Of a stretch of 64,000 nt of DNA, positions 1 through 9,024 are shown piece after piece. The stretch is taken from contig NZ_SRUU01000020.1 in the NCBI RefSeq assembly GCF_004791585.1, positions 46,000-109,999 on the forward strand, written 5' to 3'. A program made the position numbers and the translations under genes. Under the pieces are notes generated by a model. The model saw only the letters and a program-made list of their open reading frames with translations. It did not search any database and was not told where the DNA came from. Position 1 is the stretch's first letter. Each line of letters opens with the position of its first letter. The stretch comes from Mesorhizobium sp. M1C.F.Ca.ET.210.01.1.1. GTDB taxonomy: Bacteria; Pseudomonadota; Alphaproteobacteria; Rhizobiales; Rhizobiaceae.

Positions 1-285
1 GTCCACCAGCTTCGACGCCTTCACACCGGTTTCGTAATGCGCAGACTGGCTGCAATAGCCGCAATCTTCGGGGCACCCGCCGGTCTTGATGCTAAGGAGC
101 CGCGACAGCTGCACTCGGTTTCGATCGAAGTTCTGGCGGTGGATCGTCTGAGCTAGGAACAGCAGATCGTTGAATGGCATGCCGTAGATGGCCTCGGCCT
201 CTTTGCGGTTCCATCGCGGAGGCGTTCCATCGACCGATTGCATGGTCTGGTTCACGTCGAACTCCGAGTTCATTCCAATCGTCAT
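1..285 (-). CDS. bioB: Biotin synthase BioB, N-terminal part (runs off the window)
   Basis: Radical-SAM enzyme that inserts sulfur into dethiobiotin in the last step of biotin synthesis. Only the first 95 codons are inside the window; the frame is open to base 1. The translation shows the family start (WNRKEAEAIYGMPFNDLLFL) and the radical-SAM cysteine cluster GGCPEDCGYCSQSAHYETG, whose C-x3-C-x2-C cysteines bind the catalytic 4Fe-4S cluster. I chose the ATG at 285 because AAAGG lies 7 bases upstream; an in-frame ATG at 273 is the alternative. It is the first of a row of vitamin genes on this strand (nadC, nadB, nadA follow upstream). The identification is firm; whether the rest of the gene is intact cannot be seen. 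Confidence 0.9.
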   Translation of the reverse strand, partial: MTIGMNSEFDVNQTMQSVDGTPPRWNRKEAEAIYGMPFNDLLFLAQTIHRQNFDRNRVQLSRLLSIKTGGCPEDCGYCSQSAHYETGVKASKLVD

Positions 286-417
286 CGTCAAACCTTTGTT
301 TGCTAGTCCGGTACGCCTTCTTGGCTTTGGGGCGCACTCGCTAAAGGCGAGCTGCGGCACGTCTTTCCAGCACCTCCTACGCCTGCCGAGCTGATGTTGC
401 TCCTCACGCCGTAATCC

Positions 418-1299
418 TCAGTTCAAGTGCTTGCAGATGTTCTGGTGGTCCGGCATGTCCAGGCCGATGTCGAGGATCGGGGCGCTGTGCGTCAGCCAAC
501 CCATGGAGATGAGATCGACACCGGTCGCCGCAATCGCCGCCGCCGTTTTCGGCATCACCCGACCGGACGCCTCGGTGATCGTACGGCCATCCACTATAGA
601 AACCGCGCGGGCAAGATCCTCGACCGACATATTGTCGAGCAGCACCGCGTCAACACCAATCGCGAGCGCTGCATCGAGCTGCTTCAGCGTGTCGACCTCG
701 ACCTCGACCTTCACCATATGCCCTGCTGCGGCGCGCGCCCGCTCTATTGCTGTGCGGATATCGCCGGCGATCGCGATGTGGTTGTCCTTTATGAGCACGC
801 CGTCATCGAGGCCGAACCGGTGATTGGCACCGCCGCCGACGCGCACGGCGTATTTCTCCAATGCCCGCAGCCCGGGCGTCGTCTTTCGCGTCGATACAAT
901 CCTCGCCTTGTGACCGCGCACGGCCTCAACCATGGCCGCTGTGGCAGTGGCAATGCCGCTCAGCCGGCATAAGAAATTGAGGGCCGTGCGTTCGGCCGTG
1001 AGCAGGCCTCGTGCGGGTCCGGACAATCTTGCAATGGTTTCCCCGGCCCCAACCTCGCTGCCATCAGGGCGCCAGATCTGGATGTTGATCGCCGGTTCCA
1101 CGAGAAGGAAGGCATACGAGACCAGATCGAGCCCGGCAACGACGCCCGCCTGCCTCGCTTTGAGCACCAACGTGGCAGTGCAATCATACGGGATAACCGC
1201 ATCGGTGGTCAGGTCGCCGGATCTGCCCAGGTCTTCGAGGAGCGCAACGCGCACAATCGGTTCGATCAGGGTCGCGGGGAGGGGGGAGAATGAAGTCAT
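418..1299 (-). CDS. nadC: Nicotinate-nucleotide diphosphorylase (carboxylating), quinolinate phosphoribosyltransferase
   Basis: Converts quinolinate and PRPP to nicotinate mononucleotide, the third step of de novo NAD synthesis in the cytoplasm. At 293 aa it is full length for the family. Typical motifs are present: STRKTTPGLRALEKYAV and GGGANHRFGLDDGVLIKDNH for substrate and PRPP binding, and VEVEVDTLKQLDAAL with LLDNMS in the barrel. The ATG at 1299 has GGAG about 8 bases upstream, and nadB stops at 1301-1303, so the genes are nearly contiguous. It is the last gene of nadA-nadB-nadC, transcribed right to left, and is probably controlled through the NrtR boxes upstream of nadA. Confidence 0.95.
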   Translation of the reverse strand: MTSFSPLPATLIEPIVRVALLEDLGRSGDLTTDAVIPYDCTATLVLKARQAGVVAGLDLVSYAFLLVEPAINIQIWRPDGSEVGAGETIARLSGPARGLLTAERTALNFLCRLSGIATATAAMVEAVRGHKARIVSTRKTTPGLRALEKYAVRVGGGANHRFGLDDGVLIKDNHIAIAGDIRTAIERARAAAGHMVKVEVEVDTLKQLDAALAIGVDAVLLDNMSVEDLARAVSIVDGRTITEASGRVMPKTAAAIAATGVDLISMGWLTHSAPILDIGLDMPDHQNICKHLN

Positions 1300-1300
1300 A

Positions 1301-2842
1301 TCAAGTGCTCCGTATGGTAGCCCGGCAATCGAGTGCGGCCGCGGCCCGCATTGCGCTGTGCAGTGTCAGCCGTGATGGGCGCACGTTGGCATCGTGGAGC
1401 GGGAAATCGGACCGACAGTGCGCGCCTCGACTCTCTTCCCGCCTCAGGGCCGCCGCGGCGATCATCAGTGAGACCAAAGCCGGACCAGAGGCAGCGACAC
1501 TATTGGCTGCGATCGGCAGCAGGGTCGCCACCGCTTCGCGCATTGCCTCGCCGTCGCGGATGATACCCAGGGCGGCGGAGACAATCGGGCGGACCACGGA
1601 AGCGTCTGGTCGTGGAGGGACGAATGTGGAGCATCTGCGCGGTCGCCGGGTATACGACGTGCCGGCAACGCTTTCGGCAACCCAGCTCGCGGTGACCGCC
1701 GCTTCGGTGAGCGAGTTGCTGGCCAGGCGGTTGGCGCCGTGCAGGCCGGTACAGGCCACCTCACCGCAGGCCCACAATCCCTCGATGGAGCTGCGGCCGG
1801 CGCTGTCTACGGCGACGCCGCCCATGTGATAATGTGCCGCCGGGCGCACCGGGATCAGGTCGGTCGCGGGGTCGATTCCTGCGCTCCGGCACAATTCGGC
1901 GATGCCTGGAAAACGCTTGCCAAATCTCGGGCCGAGACTTTGCCGTGCGTCCAGGAATACGCGGCGTCCAACGGCAAGCTGGTGCCAAATGGCGCGCGCT
2001 ACGACGTCGCGAGGCGCAAGTTCACCGCCAGGTGTGTCGGCGAGGAAGCGCTCTCCTCGCTCATCGATGAGCACCGCGCCTTCGCCACGCACGGCTTCGC
2101 TCACCAGCGGCATCGGCCGGCGCGGACCGTCGAGCGCAGTTGGATGGAACTGTATGAATTCCAAGTCGGCGAGTTCCGCCCCCGCCCATGCGGCGAGCGC
2201 CAGCCCGTGACCCCATGAGCCAGCGGGGTTTGTCGTGTCGCAAAACAGCCCGCCGACGCCGCCGGTCGCCAGCACCGCGCGACGCGTGGGCAGAGCGAGC
2301 GCGCCGGCTCGTCCTGCTGCGACCACGGCGATGACCGACCCGTCCTGCACGACCAGCCGGCGGACCTCCACATTTTCGATAATGGTGATCGAGGCTGTAC
2401 GCCGAACCGCGGCGACGAGCGCGCGCACCAACTCGCGACCGGTGGCGTCGCCGGCTGCATGCACAATTCGCCGTCGCGAGTGTGCCGCCTCGAGCCCAAG
2501 TCGCAACGCGCGGTCAGGGTGCTGGTCGAAGTCGACGCCGAACCTTTGGATCGTCCTAATCGCTTCGGGTGCAGCTCGTACCACTCGCCGCACCGTGGCC
2601 TCATCGCAGAGTCCGTCGCCGGCAGCTATCGTGTCGCAAAGGTGAAAATCTGGGCCGTCGTCGCCCCCGAGACTTGCCGCAAGACCGCCCTGGGCAAGTT
2701 CACTGCAGGCTCCGGTTCCAAGCGGCGCGTTGGTCAAAAGCACGACCGGTTCCGGCGCCAGATGAAGCGCCGTCATCAGGCCGGCAATGCCGCCGCCGAT
2801 GACGACCGGCGCCCCGGCGATGTCGCGAACCTCCAGACTCAT
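1301..2842 (-). CDS. nadB: L-aspartate oxidase
   Basis: FAD enzyme that oxidises L-aspartate to iminoaspartate, the substrate NadA condenses with dihydroxyacetone phosphate. The 513-residue protein has the N-terminal dinucleotide-binding motif VVIGGGIAGLMTALHLA and the GSCSELAQGG-like segment after it, the TGGVGGLF motif in the middle, and the flavin-binding GLHGANRLASNSLTEA near residue 370. The start ATG overlaps the nadA stop codon (ATGA), which points to translational coupling. The C-terminal helical part is present, so the enzyme looks complete. The middle gene of the nad operon. Confidence 0.95.
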   Translation of the reverse strand: MSLEVRDIAGAPVVIGGGIAGLMTALHLAPEPVVLLTNAPLGTGACSELAQGGLAASLGGDDGPDFHLCDTIAAGDGLCDEATVRRVVRAAPEAIRTIQRFGVDFDQHPDRALRLGLEAAHSRRRIVHAAGDATGRELVRALVAAVRRTASITIIENVEVRRLVVQDGSVIAVVAAGRAGALALPTRRAVLATGGVGGLFCDTTNPAGSWGHGLALAAWAGAELADLEFIQFHPTALDGPRRPMPLVSEAVRGEGAVLIDERGERFLADTPGGELAPRDVVARAIWHQLAVGRRVFLDARQSLGPRFGKRFPGIAELCRSAGIDPATDLIPVRPAAHYHMGGVAVDSAGRSSIEGLWACGEVACTGLHGANRLASNSLTEAAVTASWVAESVAGTSYTRRPRRCSTFVPPRPDASVVRPIVSAALGIIRDGEAMREAVATLLPIAANSVAASGPALVSLMIAAAALRREESRGAHCRSDFPLHDANVRPSRLTLHSAMRAAAALDCRATIRST

Positions 2843-3813
2843 AGGGAAAGCATGCGCTCGACCGCGCGGCGGGCGGGGCCGGCAATTTCGGGATCAATCC
2901 GGACCTCATGCCGGTTCTGCTCGAGTGCGGCGCGAATGTTGGCCAGGTTGATGCGCTTCATGTGCGGGCACAGATTGCATGGGCGAACGAACTCGACGTC
3001 GGGATGCGCGACCGCGACGTTGTCGCTCATCGAACATTCGGTCAGAAGGACGACACGCGTCGGTTTCTCACGCTCGACATAATCCGACATCGCCGCGGTC
3101 GAGCCGGAGAACTCCGCCTCCGCGACAACGTCTGGTGGGCATTCTGGATGGGCCAGCACGATGACGCCTGGATGGGCATCGCGCAGTTCCCGGATGTCTG
3201 CTGCGGTGAAGCGCTCATGCACCTCGCAATGGCCTTTCCAGGCGATGATCTCGACGTCTGTATCGGCTGCCACGTTCCTCGCCAGATATTCGTCCGGGAG
3301 CATCAGCACACGCGCCACGCCAAGCGATTCCACCACCGCCTTGGCGTTGCCGGACGTGCAGCAGATGTCGGACTCCGCTTTTACGGCGGCGGAAGTGTTG
3401 ACGTAAGTAACAACGGGGACCCCCGGATACCGCAGCCGCATTAGCCGCACGTCGTTTGCCGTGATCGATTCGGCCAGCGAGCAGCCGGCGCGGAGATCCG
3501 GGATGAGCACGGTCTTGTTCGGATTGAGCAGTTTTGCCGTCTCGGCCATGAAATGAACGCCGGCAACCACGATGATGTCGGCGTCGACCGTCACCGCCTT
3601 GTGGGCCAACGCCAGGCTGTCGCCGACGATGTCTGCCACGCAATGAAAAATTTCGGGCGTCTGGTAATTGTGCGCCAGCACCACCGCATTGCGCTCACGC
3701 TTCAGCGCTAAGATGGCTTCAATATCGCCGGCGAACGCGAGCCATTCAACGGGTGGGATCACCCGCCGGACACGCTCATACAGGGACGCAGCCATAGGTA
3801 ACGCCCCAGTCAT
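2839..3813 (-). CDS. nadA: Quinolinate synthase NadA (4Fe-4S)
   Basis: Makes quinolinate from iminoaspartate and dihydroxyacetone phosphate. The 324-residue sequence has the three cluster cysteines expected: one in the DLRAGCSLAES segment, one in AHPECPPDVV, and one in the C-terminal CNLCPHMKRINL motif. It also shows VLAHNYQTPEIFH and TYVNTSAAVKAESD. The ATG at 3813 has a GAGGCG purine run 5 bases upstream; a second in-frame ATG at 3795 is possible. It is first in the operon, preceded by a gap to nrtR that carries putative NrtR boxes and a TTGACA-type -35. Everything expected of the family is present. Confidence 0.95.
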   Translation of the reverse strand: MTGALPMAASLYERVRRVIPPVEWLAFAGDIEAILALKRERNAVVLAHNYQTPEIFHCVADIVGDSLALAHKAVTVDADIIVVAGVHFMAETAKLLNPNKTVLIPDLRAGCSLAESITANDVRLMRLRYPGVPVVTYVNTSAAVKAESDICCTSGNAKAVVESLGVARVLMLPDEYLARNVAADTDVEIIAWKGHCEVHERFTAADIRELRDAHPGVIVLAHPECPPDVVAEAEFSGSTAAMSDYVEREKPTRVVLLTECSMSDNVAVAHPDVEFVRPCNLCPHMKRINLANIRAALEQNRHEVRIDPEIAGPARRAVERMLSL

Positions 3814-3834
3814 TGGCGCCTCGATTATATTCGG

Positions 3835-3880
3835 TTTGACAATAAGGGAATATATCTACCTTGACTATAAGTATGTCAAG
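3835..3880. promoter_or_regulatory. Putative NrtR operator and nadA promoter
   Basis: Between nrtR and nadA lies an inverted repeat, CTTGAC at 3860-3865 and GTCAAG at 3875-3880, separated by 9 bases. The left half extends to CTTGACTATAAG and is repeated as TTTGACAATAAG at 3835-3846 (10 of 12 bases equal). On the minus strand TTGACA (3879-3874) could be the -35 of the nadA promoter, with AT-rich -10 candidates near 3855-3847. The nrtR stop codon lies inside the right arm. NrtR proteins repress NAD genes from such sites in this context; that this is the site is inference. Confidence 0.55.
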
Positions 3881-4838
3881 CCCGCGCCAGCGGTAATTTT
3901 GTCCCGGCGATAGCCCTGTCGTCGAGGACGGCATGCCGGAAGCGATAAAGCTTCGCCGGTCGGCCGCCCGTGTCGAGGGAGGTCTCCCCGGTCTCCTCAA
4001 CAAGTTCCTGCTGCTCGACCAATCTCCGGAAGTTCGGCTTGTTGATCAGCCTGCCAGCCAAAGCTTCCACGGTTCGCTGCAGTTGCAGCAGCGTGAAGGA
4101 AGGCCGCATAAGCTCGAACACGACCGGCCGGTATTTGATCTTCGAACGCAGCCGCGCGATCCCGGTTGCCAGAATACGACGGTGGTCAGCGACCATTGGT
4201 TTGCCAGCCGCGGCCGCAATCGCGTCCCTGCCGCCACCGGCCTCCTCAATCAGACCAGCTTCATAGAGCAACTCGTAGCGTTGGAGCGTGAGTTCCTCGT
4301 TCCAATGGCGGTCGTCGAAGCCGAAGGCTATCGCAGCGCGCTGCCGGCGCTCGCGTTGAGTGGTCGGCTCGCTGGCGCCGCCGGCCCACTCAATCAGGCG
4401 GGGCCGCAATCTATCGAGCAGCACAGGCGGCGTGCCGAAGCGGTGGTCCTCCCAGGGAAAATATTCGTACCAACTTTGCCAGCCGCACGCGGCCGAGTTC
4501 GTTGCCTGTTCCTTCCTGGTCAATGCGAGATAGCTGATTGAGATGACGCGCTGGTGGCGCTCAGTGCCGATGCGATCGCGATCGGCGAAGGTGTAGAGTT
4601 GCTCGATGTATCCAAGTGCATGGCCGGTCTGCTGCTCCACCCACCCCCTCAAACCCGACTGCAGTGATCGATGCTCAAGGGCAAAAGGTCCAGAAGGGAG
4701 GGTGTCCGCATGACCGACTGTGAGGACACAGGGCTCACTGTCGTTTACGGCGACCACGACGGCAGTCAGGTCCACTTTGGCTTCGTCAGCTTTGACGGCG
4801 GCTTTGCCTTTCTTGGTTCTTCTTGTCTGAGGATCCAT
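3876..4838 (-). CDS. nrtR: NrtR-type Nudix-related transcriptional regulator of NAD synthesis
   Basis: Likely repressor of the nad operon. The family combines an N-terminal Nudix-like domain that senses ADP-ribose or related NAD metabolites with a C-terminal winged helix. Here residues about 25-170 look Nudix-like (VDLTAVVVAVNDSEPCVLTV, LEHRSLQSGLRGWVEQQTGH) without a convincing catalytic GX5EX7REUXEEXGU box, as is usual for the regulators. The C-terminal part (FELMRPSFTLLQLQRTVEAL, NKPNFRRLVEQQELVEETGE, GGRPAKLYRFR) matches the winged-helix region. The ATG at 4838 is used; a TTG at 4862 in frame is an alternative. It lies directly upstream of nadABC on the same strand, which supports the assignment. 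Confidence 0.85.
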   Translation of the reverse strand: MDPQTRRTKKGKAAVKADEAKVDLTAVVVAVNDSEPCVLTVGHADTLPSGPFALEHRSLQSGLRGWVEQQTGHALGYIEQLYTFADRDRIGTERHQRVISISYLALTRKEQATNSAACGWQSWYEYFPWEDHRFGTPPVLLDRLRPRLIEWAGGASEPTTQRERRQRAAIAFGFDDRHWNEELTLQRYELLYEAGLIEEAGGGRDAIAAAAGKPMVADHRRILATGIARLRSKIKYRPVVFELMRPSFTLLQLQRTVEALAGRLINKPNFRRLVEQQELVEETGETSLDTGGRPAKLYRFRHAVLDDRAIAGTKLPLARA

Positions 4839-5009
4839 GTTTGCGAAAGCGGGTTGGCCCAACGGAGCGCCTTAATCGATTGAATGTAACCTTGGAAGCC
4901 AGCACGTCAACACCAGAGTACTCAAGCGCTGTTTTTAGCTCTTCGCAGTCGCACAAAAATATGCCAAACGCGACACCCGCTGTTGGTAACGTAAGGGAAG
5001 GGGCCTCGG

Positions 5010-5846
5010 TTGAGCGCGGCTGGTGAGATAAAAGGGATGACTCCTCCAGATATTCGATCGCGAAAAGGCCAGACGCCACTTGTATGCTTGACGGCCTACA
5101 CCACGCCGGTCGCGAGGCTGCTCGATCGCCACTGCGACATCGTTCTTGTCGGCGACAGCGTCGGCATGGTGCTGCACGGCCTGTCGTCGACGCTGGGGGT
5201 CACGCTCGACATGATGATCATGCACGGACAGGCCGTTCGCCGCGGCCTTGAACACGCGCTGATGGTCGTCGACCTGCCCTTCGGTTCCTACGAGGAAAGC
5301 CCAGAGCACGCTTTCGGCAACGCTGCGCGCGTGATGGGTGAGACCGGTTGTTCAGCGGTAAAGATCGAGGGCGGCGAGACCATCTCGGAAACCATCCGCT
5401 TCCTTACCGCGCGCGGCGTACCTGTCATGGCCCATGTGGGCCTGACGCCGCAGGCGGTAAACACGTTTGGAGGCTATCGTGTGCAGGGCCGGGGAGCCGA
5501 TGCAGAGCGGATCAGGCGCGACGCCAGGGCGGTAACCGAAGCGGGCGCCTTCTCCTTGGTGCTGGAAAAGATACCGGAGCAGCTTGCACGGCAGATAACC
5601 GCCGATATCGACATACCCACAATCGGCATCGGTGCCTCGCCAGCTTGCGACGGCCAGATTCTGGTGAGCCACGATATGCTCGGGCTCTTCACCTCATTTC
5701 GGCCGAAGTTCGTCAAACGCTATGCCGAGCTCGGTGAGCAGGCTGAGGCGGCAATCGCCGCTTACGCCACCGATGTGCGGAACCGGCACTTTCCGGCGGT
5801 CGAACATCTCTATGTCAACGCCTTGAAGGCCGGTGACTTCACATGA
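5010..5846 (+). CDS. panB: 3-methyl-2-oxobutanoate hydroxymethyltransferase
   Basis: First committed step of pantothenate synthesis: transfers a hydroxymethyl group from methylenetetrahydrofolate to 2-oxoisovalerate, giving ketopantoate. The 278-residue protein has the family motifs LVCLTAYTTPVARLLD, LVGDSVGMVLHG, AVKIEGG and AHVGLTPQAVNTFGGYRVQG, and is full length. The start TTG at 5010 follows GGAAGGGG with 6 bases spacing; an ATG at 5037 is the alternative, but its purine run touches the codon. The 3' end overlaps the ATG of panC. panB looks intact, yet its partner panC is truncated, so the pathway can only run here if panC exists elsewhere. Confidence 0.95.
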   Translation: MSAAGEIKGMTPPDIRSRKGQTPLVCLTAYTTPVARLLDRHCDIVLVGDSVGMVLHGLSSTLGVTLDMMIMHGQAVRRGLEHALMVVDLPFGSYEESPEHAFGNAARVMGETGCSAVKIEGGETISETIRFLTARGVPVMAHVGLTPQAVNTFGGYRVQGRGADAERIRRDARAVTEAGAFSLVLEKIPEQLARQITADIDIPTIGIGASPACDGQILVSHDMLGLFTSFRPKFVKRYAELGEQAEAAIAAYATDVRNRHFPAVEHLYVNALKAGDFT

Positions 5847-6115
5847 GCGTGCCGATCGCTCGAACCGTGAGCGAGCTGCGCGGCGTCGTTGCGCAATGGC
5901 GTCGCTCGGGTGCCACGATCGGTATTGTGCCGACCATGGGAGCCTTGCACGACGGGCATCTGAGCCTCGTGCGGAAGGCGCTCGAAAGGGCCGAGCGGGT
6001 GATCGTGACGCTGTTCGTAAACCCCAAGCAGTTCAACAGCCCCGCCGACCTGATTGCCTACCCTCGGACGGAAAGCGACGATGCGCCGATGCAGCGGAAA
6101 TACGCAAATGTTTGA
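5843..6115 (+). pseudogene. panC: Truncated pantoate--beta-alanine ligase (panC remnant)
   Basis: The reading frame starts with an ATGA overlap to panB and matches the PanC N-terminus: the nucleotide-binding VPTMGALHDGHLSLVRKA and VTLFVNPKQFNSPADLIAYPRTESDD. PanC is normally about 280 residues; here homology stops near residue 80 and the frame ends at codon 91 after an unrelated tail (PMQRKYANV). The second half of the Rossmann domain and the C-terminal domain are missing, so no ligase activity is expected. The break falls at about 6085, where a stretch of unrecognisable DNA begins, which points to a deletion or rearrangement rather than a point mutation. Confidence 0.85.
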
Positions 6116-6644
6116 TTCATGCATCAATCACCTCACAGATTCAGTTCCACAAAGAAAAACACCGGCGTCTTCAAAAGAGCCCCGCTAGCGCGGTGACGGT
6201 TCGCGGCGACATGACGAGTTCCACTTCCCCATCGACAAGCTATTGGGAGATGAGCCGCCGGACCGCATATCCGGGACCGCACATAAGGTGAACCACCATT
6301 GCTCATCCGGCTGCATTTTCCTGGGCCGTTCGACGAGGCGTTCCAGCCGAATTGACGTCCAATGACTTGATCTCTGAAAGGGCAGGGCGGTACGAATCAC
6401 CCGATTGTTCCGCTGCTTACATTCCTGCGAGCTTGTGTATGAACGATTAAAGCGTGCCCGAGCCGTTCTTGGTGGCCGCCGCAGAAGGGAATCATGTCAT
6501 CCGCTGCCTATCGTAGGCGGCGCGACTTCTAGCATGACTGCACTGCCCCGACAGGGCTTTGCAATCGCGCGTTTCGAAGCCTATGCTTTGGCATCGGCCG
6601 GCATTTACTTCGGTGCAGCCGACAGTAAGACGTACGCGCTCTTG
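6116..6644. other. Gene-free stretch after the panC break
   Basis: About 530 bases with no ORF I can support. Short open frames on both strands (for example one on the minus strand at 6185-6400) have no family motif and no good ribosome site. It is likely rearranged or decayed DNA between the panC truncation and the Crp-type pseudogene. Confidence 0.4.
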
Positions 6645-7321
6645 CCCCGTTGGAAGAGAGCCTTGCCCGATCCCTCTTTCGCGACCAGGTGCTGAAGCCC
6701 TCACCCCGCAGGACTTCGCGCTTTTGCGACCATCGCTGCATCACGTCGAACCGGGCATCAAGGACCAGTTGGAGGTCGCGCATCAGCCGATCAAGAACGT
6801 ATATTTTCCCGAGAGGGGCATCGCGTCGGTGGTCGCCACCATGACCGGCGGGCGGCAAGGTGAAGTCGGCATTGTCGGCTATGACGGGATGAAAGGAATT
6901 GCCGTCATTCTCGGAAAGGAAAGCACTACCTGGCGCCTGCCGGTTGAAAACCTTCGCCCTGCGATTAGCCCGTCGCTTCGCACCTCAGTGCTGGATTATG
7001 CCCACGCGTTCCTCGTCCAATCATGCCGGACGGCACTGGTCAATGGCCACTCCAAGATCGAAGAACGGCTGGCCCGCTGGCAGCTGATGGTCCACGACCG
7101 TGCGGAAGGAGATAAGATCCTCCCGACGCATGAATTTCTGGCGACCATGCTCGCGCCCACCGCCCGGGGTCACCACGGCCCTGCAAATGCTTGAGTATCG
7201 AGGACTGGTGCACGCCAAGCGCGGCGAGATCACGATCATCGACCGTGCCGGATTGATAAAGCTCACACATGGCGCTTATGACAAGGAGGAGCAGCGTTAT
7301 TTCGGCCTGGCCGCTGCCTGA
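6645..7321 (+). pseudogene. Decayed Crp/Fnr-family regulator
   Basis: Three reading frames together give a recognisable Crp/Fnr-type protein. One frame holds EESLARSLFRDQVLK at about 6650-6700, the next (to 7194) holds the cyclic-nucleotide-like domain with NVYFPERGIASVV, GEVGIVGYDGMKGIAVILG and HSKIEERLARWQLMVHDR, and a third (7100-7321) holds the recognition part GVTTALQMLEYRGLVHAKRG and ITIIDRAGLIKLTHGAY. Frameshifts are needed near 6700 and near 7155, so the original product cannot be made. The class with YFPERG and GREGM-like motifs is common in rhizobia. No target can be named. Confidence 0.75.
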
Positions 7322-7495
7322 AGCATGTCGGTTGAAACGGGTTCAGCCGACGTCTCCTTGCCCCTCACCAGGTCGCCCAAAAGCATCAGCGGTTTTGAAC
7401 GAATCGCAGCTATTGTCCGCAATCGGACATAGGCTTGAAGGCGGTCGAATTCGTGCCATAAGTCGGGTTGGTCAGGGTTCAGGGAGGAATTCGTC

Positions 7496-7741
7496 ATGAC
7501 CAATTCGTTTCACACCGTCACCGTCGAAAAAGCCGCAGAAGCCTATGTCCTTTCCAGGGGAAGGGTCCGCTTTCTCTCCATGGCGCAGGCGATCCGCGCC
7601 ATCCGAACACTAATGCCGGCATGCAAGGCCACCGACCGCGAGTTGGAGGAACTGTTGGCGGCCGCTTCCTTCGTTCATGGCGTGCCCGTCGCCTTCGACA
7701 CAAAAACAGCCGATGGTGTAGAACCACGGCTGCATTCCTAA
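7496..7741 (+). CDS. Small hypothetical protein (81 aa)
   Basis: I do not recognise this protein. It has a strong start: AGGGAGGAA ends about 7 bases before the ATG. The sequence is soluble-looking and mostly helical (VEKAAEAYVLSRGRVRFLSM, AIRAIRTLMPACKATDRELE), without signal peptide, membrane segment or metal motif. It follows the decayed Crp-type regulator by about 170 bases on the same strand. No function is claimed. It is kept because of its ribosome site and because no other gene overlaps it. Confidence 0.5.
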   Translation: MTNSFHTVTVEKAAEAYVLSRGRVRFLSMAQAIRAIRTLMPACKATDRELEELLAAASFVHGVPVAFDTKTADGVEPRLHS

Positions 7742-7930
7742 GAGGGCATGCCGCGCCATGCAGACTGTCAGAGGGCATTCGTCAGATGGTAGTCCGCTAA
7801 CTTAACTGCAGAGTCTAAAGGACGTGTTCCAGCATTGCGAACTCACCGATCGCTTTGTTGCCAAAGCTGCCAGCAAGCGATCGCCTCATCCAGCCGTTTG
7901 CACCATCTCATCACAGACATCATCGCGATG

Positions 7931-8320
7931 CTACCTGTCCAGCATATGTCCAGCATTTCGCAAGGCGGCCAGAAGGAGCCTCGCATAGCCTGTGACATCG
8001 ATCTGGGCCTGCATCGAAAGGGGCATGCTGGTCCAGTTCTCCAACGGTGCAATGAAAGGTGAGAAGGTGCCATTGACTAGGCAACAACAGCTAACAAGGC
8101 CCTCTCGGTCCAATGCCACCACACCGATCTTGTCGCCTGGATATCCAATGGCTGCGACTCGCTGGACCTCCAGGTCACCGTCCACCCGCACGTCAAAAAG
8201 AAGGCTACCACGGCTCCTCGTGGCTATCTCAGCCGCCTTCTCATCAAAGCTTGAAGAGAGCAAGCGGACGCTTTCCACCGCCATCTGGAAAATCACCAAA
8301 TCCAGTTCATTCACGGCCAT
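7931..8320 (-). CDS. Hypothetical protein (129 aa)
   Basis: An isolated open frame with no recognised family. The ATG at 8320 is chosen over one at 8362 because the protein then starts MAVNELDLVIFQMAVESV and the preceding GCGGAA may serve as a ribosome site. The composition looks protein-like: an amphipathic N-terminal helix, then alternating strands (SLLFDVRVDGDLEVQRVAAIG, KIGVVALDREGLVSCCCLVN). No conserved motif, signal peptide or membrane span. Its neighbours are degraded genes, so it could also be a remnant. Confidence 0.35.
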   Translation of the reverse strand: MAVNELDLVIFQMAVESVRLLSSSFDEKAAEIATRSRGSLLFDVRVDGDLEVQRVAAIGYPGDKIGVVALDREGLVSCCCLVNGTFSPFIAPLENWTSMPLSMQAQIDVTGYARLLLAALRNAGHMLDR

Positions 8321-8927
8321 ATGGGCATTTCCGCGCAACGGGTGGTGATTGCAATGACACATACTGCTTGTTCACAGATGTCGGTCACGAACGATCATTC
8401 GTCGGGTTCCGGTTCCGACCAACGGTGTCGCCACCTGATCGTGCTGCGGTTCGAACCTTCCGAACGCGAGCCGAGCGCGCTATGAGGTTGGAGTCTAGGT
8501 CTCGGACCCTGCCTCGCGGCCTTCTCATCTTTGGCAGACCCGTTGCAACGCCGCCGCGATGGCGCAAACGCCAGATGACGCTGATCCATCGCTTGATCGT
8601 GAACTGAGCTTCTGAACACCATTGGGACAGCAGGGTGGAAGGGCTTGACCAACGCTGCCCCCGTTTTCCAAGAGGACCCGTCCTCGATTGAATCTTTCGA
8701 GCCCCGTGCGGCGCGCAGCCAAATGATGACGATCTGGACTCAGCTCGCAGACCGCAAGGCAAAGAGGGAACCTTCCAGGCAGCCAAGCTGCTCGACGCAA
8801 AGAGCGGCCTTTGGAGTTCCCAAGAATCGACCCTTCCATAGTTGCGACAGGCAACCACTGCACGAGTGTGGGAGAGCGAATCGCAAGCATTGCGTGAGGT
8901 CCTGCGCGTTTTCCCCTCTTTGCTATT
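8321..8927. other. Gene-free stretch upstream of dctA
   Basis: About 600 bases without a supported gene. It holds a short inverted repeat GTTGC-GACAG-GCAAC at 8841-8855, about 75 bases upstream of the sigma-54 -24 element, where an enhancer protein such as DctD or NifA could bind; the base pattern does not match the NifA consensus, so this is only a suggestion. Confidence 0.35.
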
Positions 8928-8942
8928 TGGCACATCGTTTGC
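8928..8942 (+). promoter_or_regulatory. Sigma-54 (-24/-12) promoter of dctA
   Basis: The sequence TGGCACATCGTTTGC has GG at 8929-8930 and GC at 8941-8942 with exactly ten bases between, matching TGGCAC-N5-TTGC. It lies about 83 bases upstream of the chosen dctA start. Rhizobial dctA genes are classically transcribed by RNA polymerase with sigma-54 and activated by DctD, so the location fits. The promoter has outlived the damage to the gene behind it. Confidence 0.75.
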
Positions 8943-9024
8943 GCCGAAGTGGGCGCAGCGTTCGACCGGAGCACTGCATGGGAGAGGGAGGAGCCCCACC
9001 CCGATCCGGTCAAGGAGAGAGACG

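Noticed and set aside
3668..3913. 81-codon plus-strand frame across the nadA start and NrtR boxes
   Set aside because: Overlaps the nadA N-terminus in antisense and the operator; nothing supports translation.
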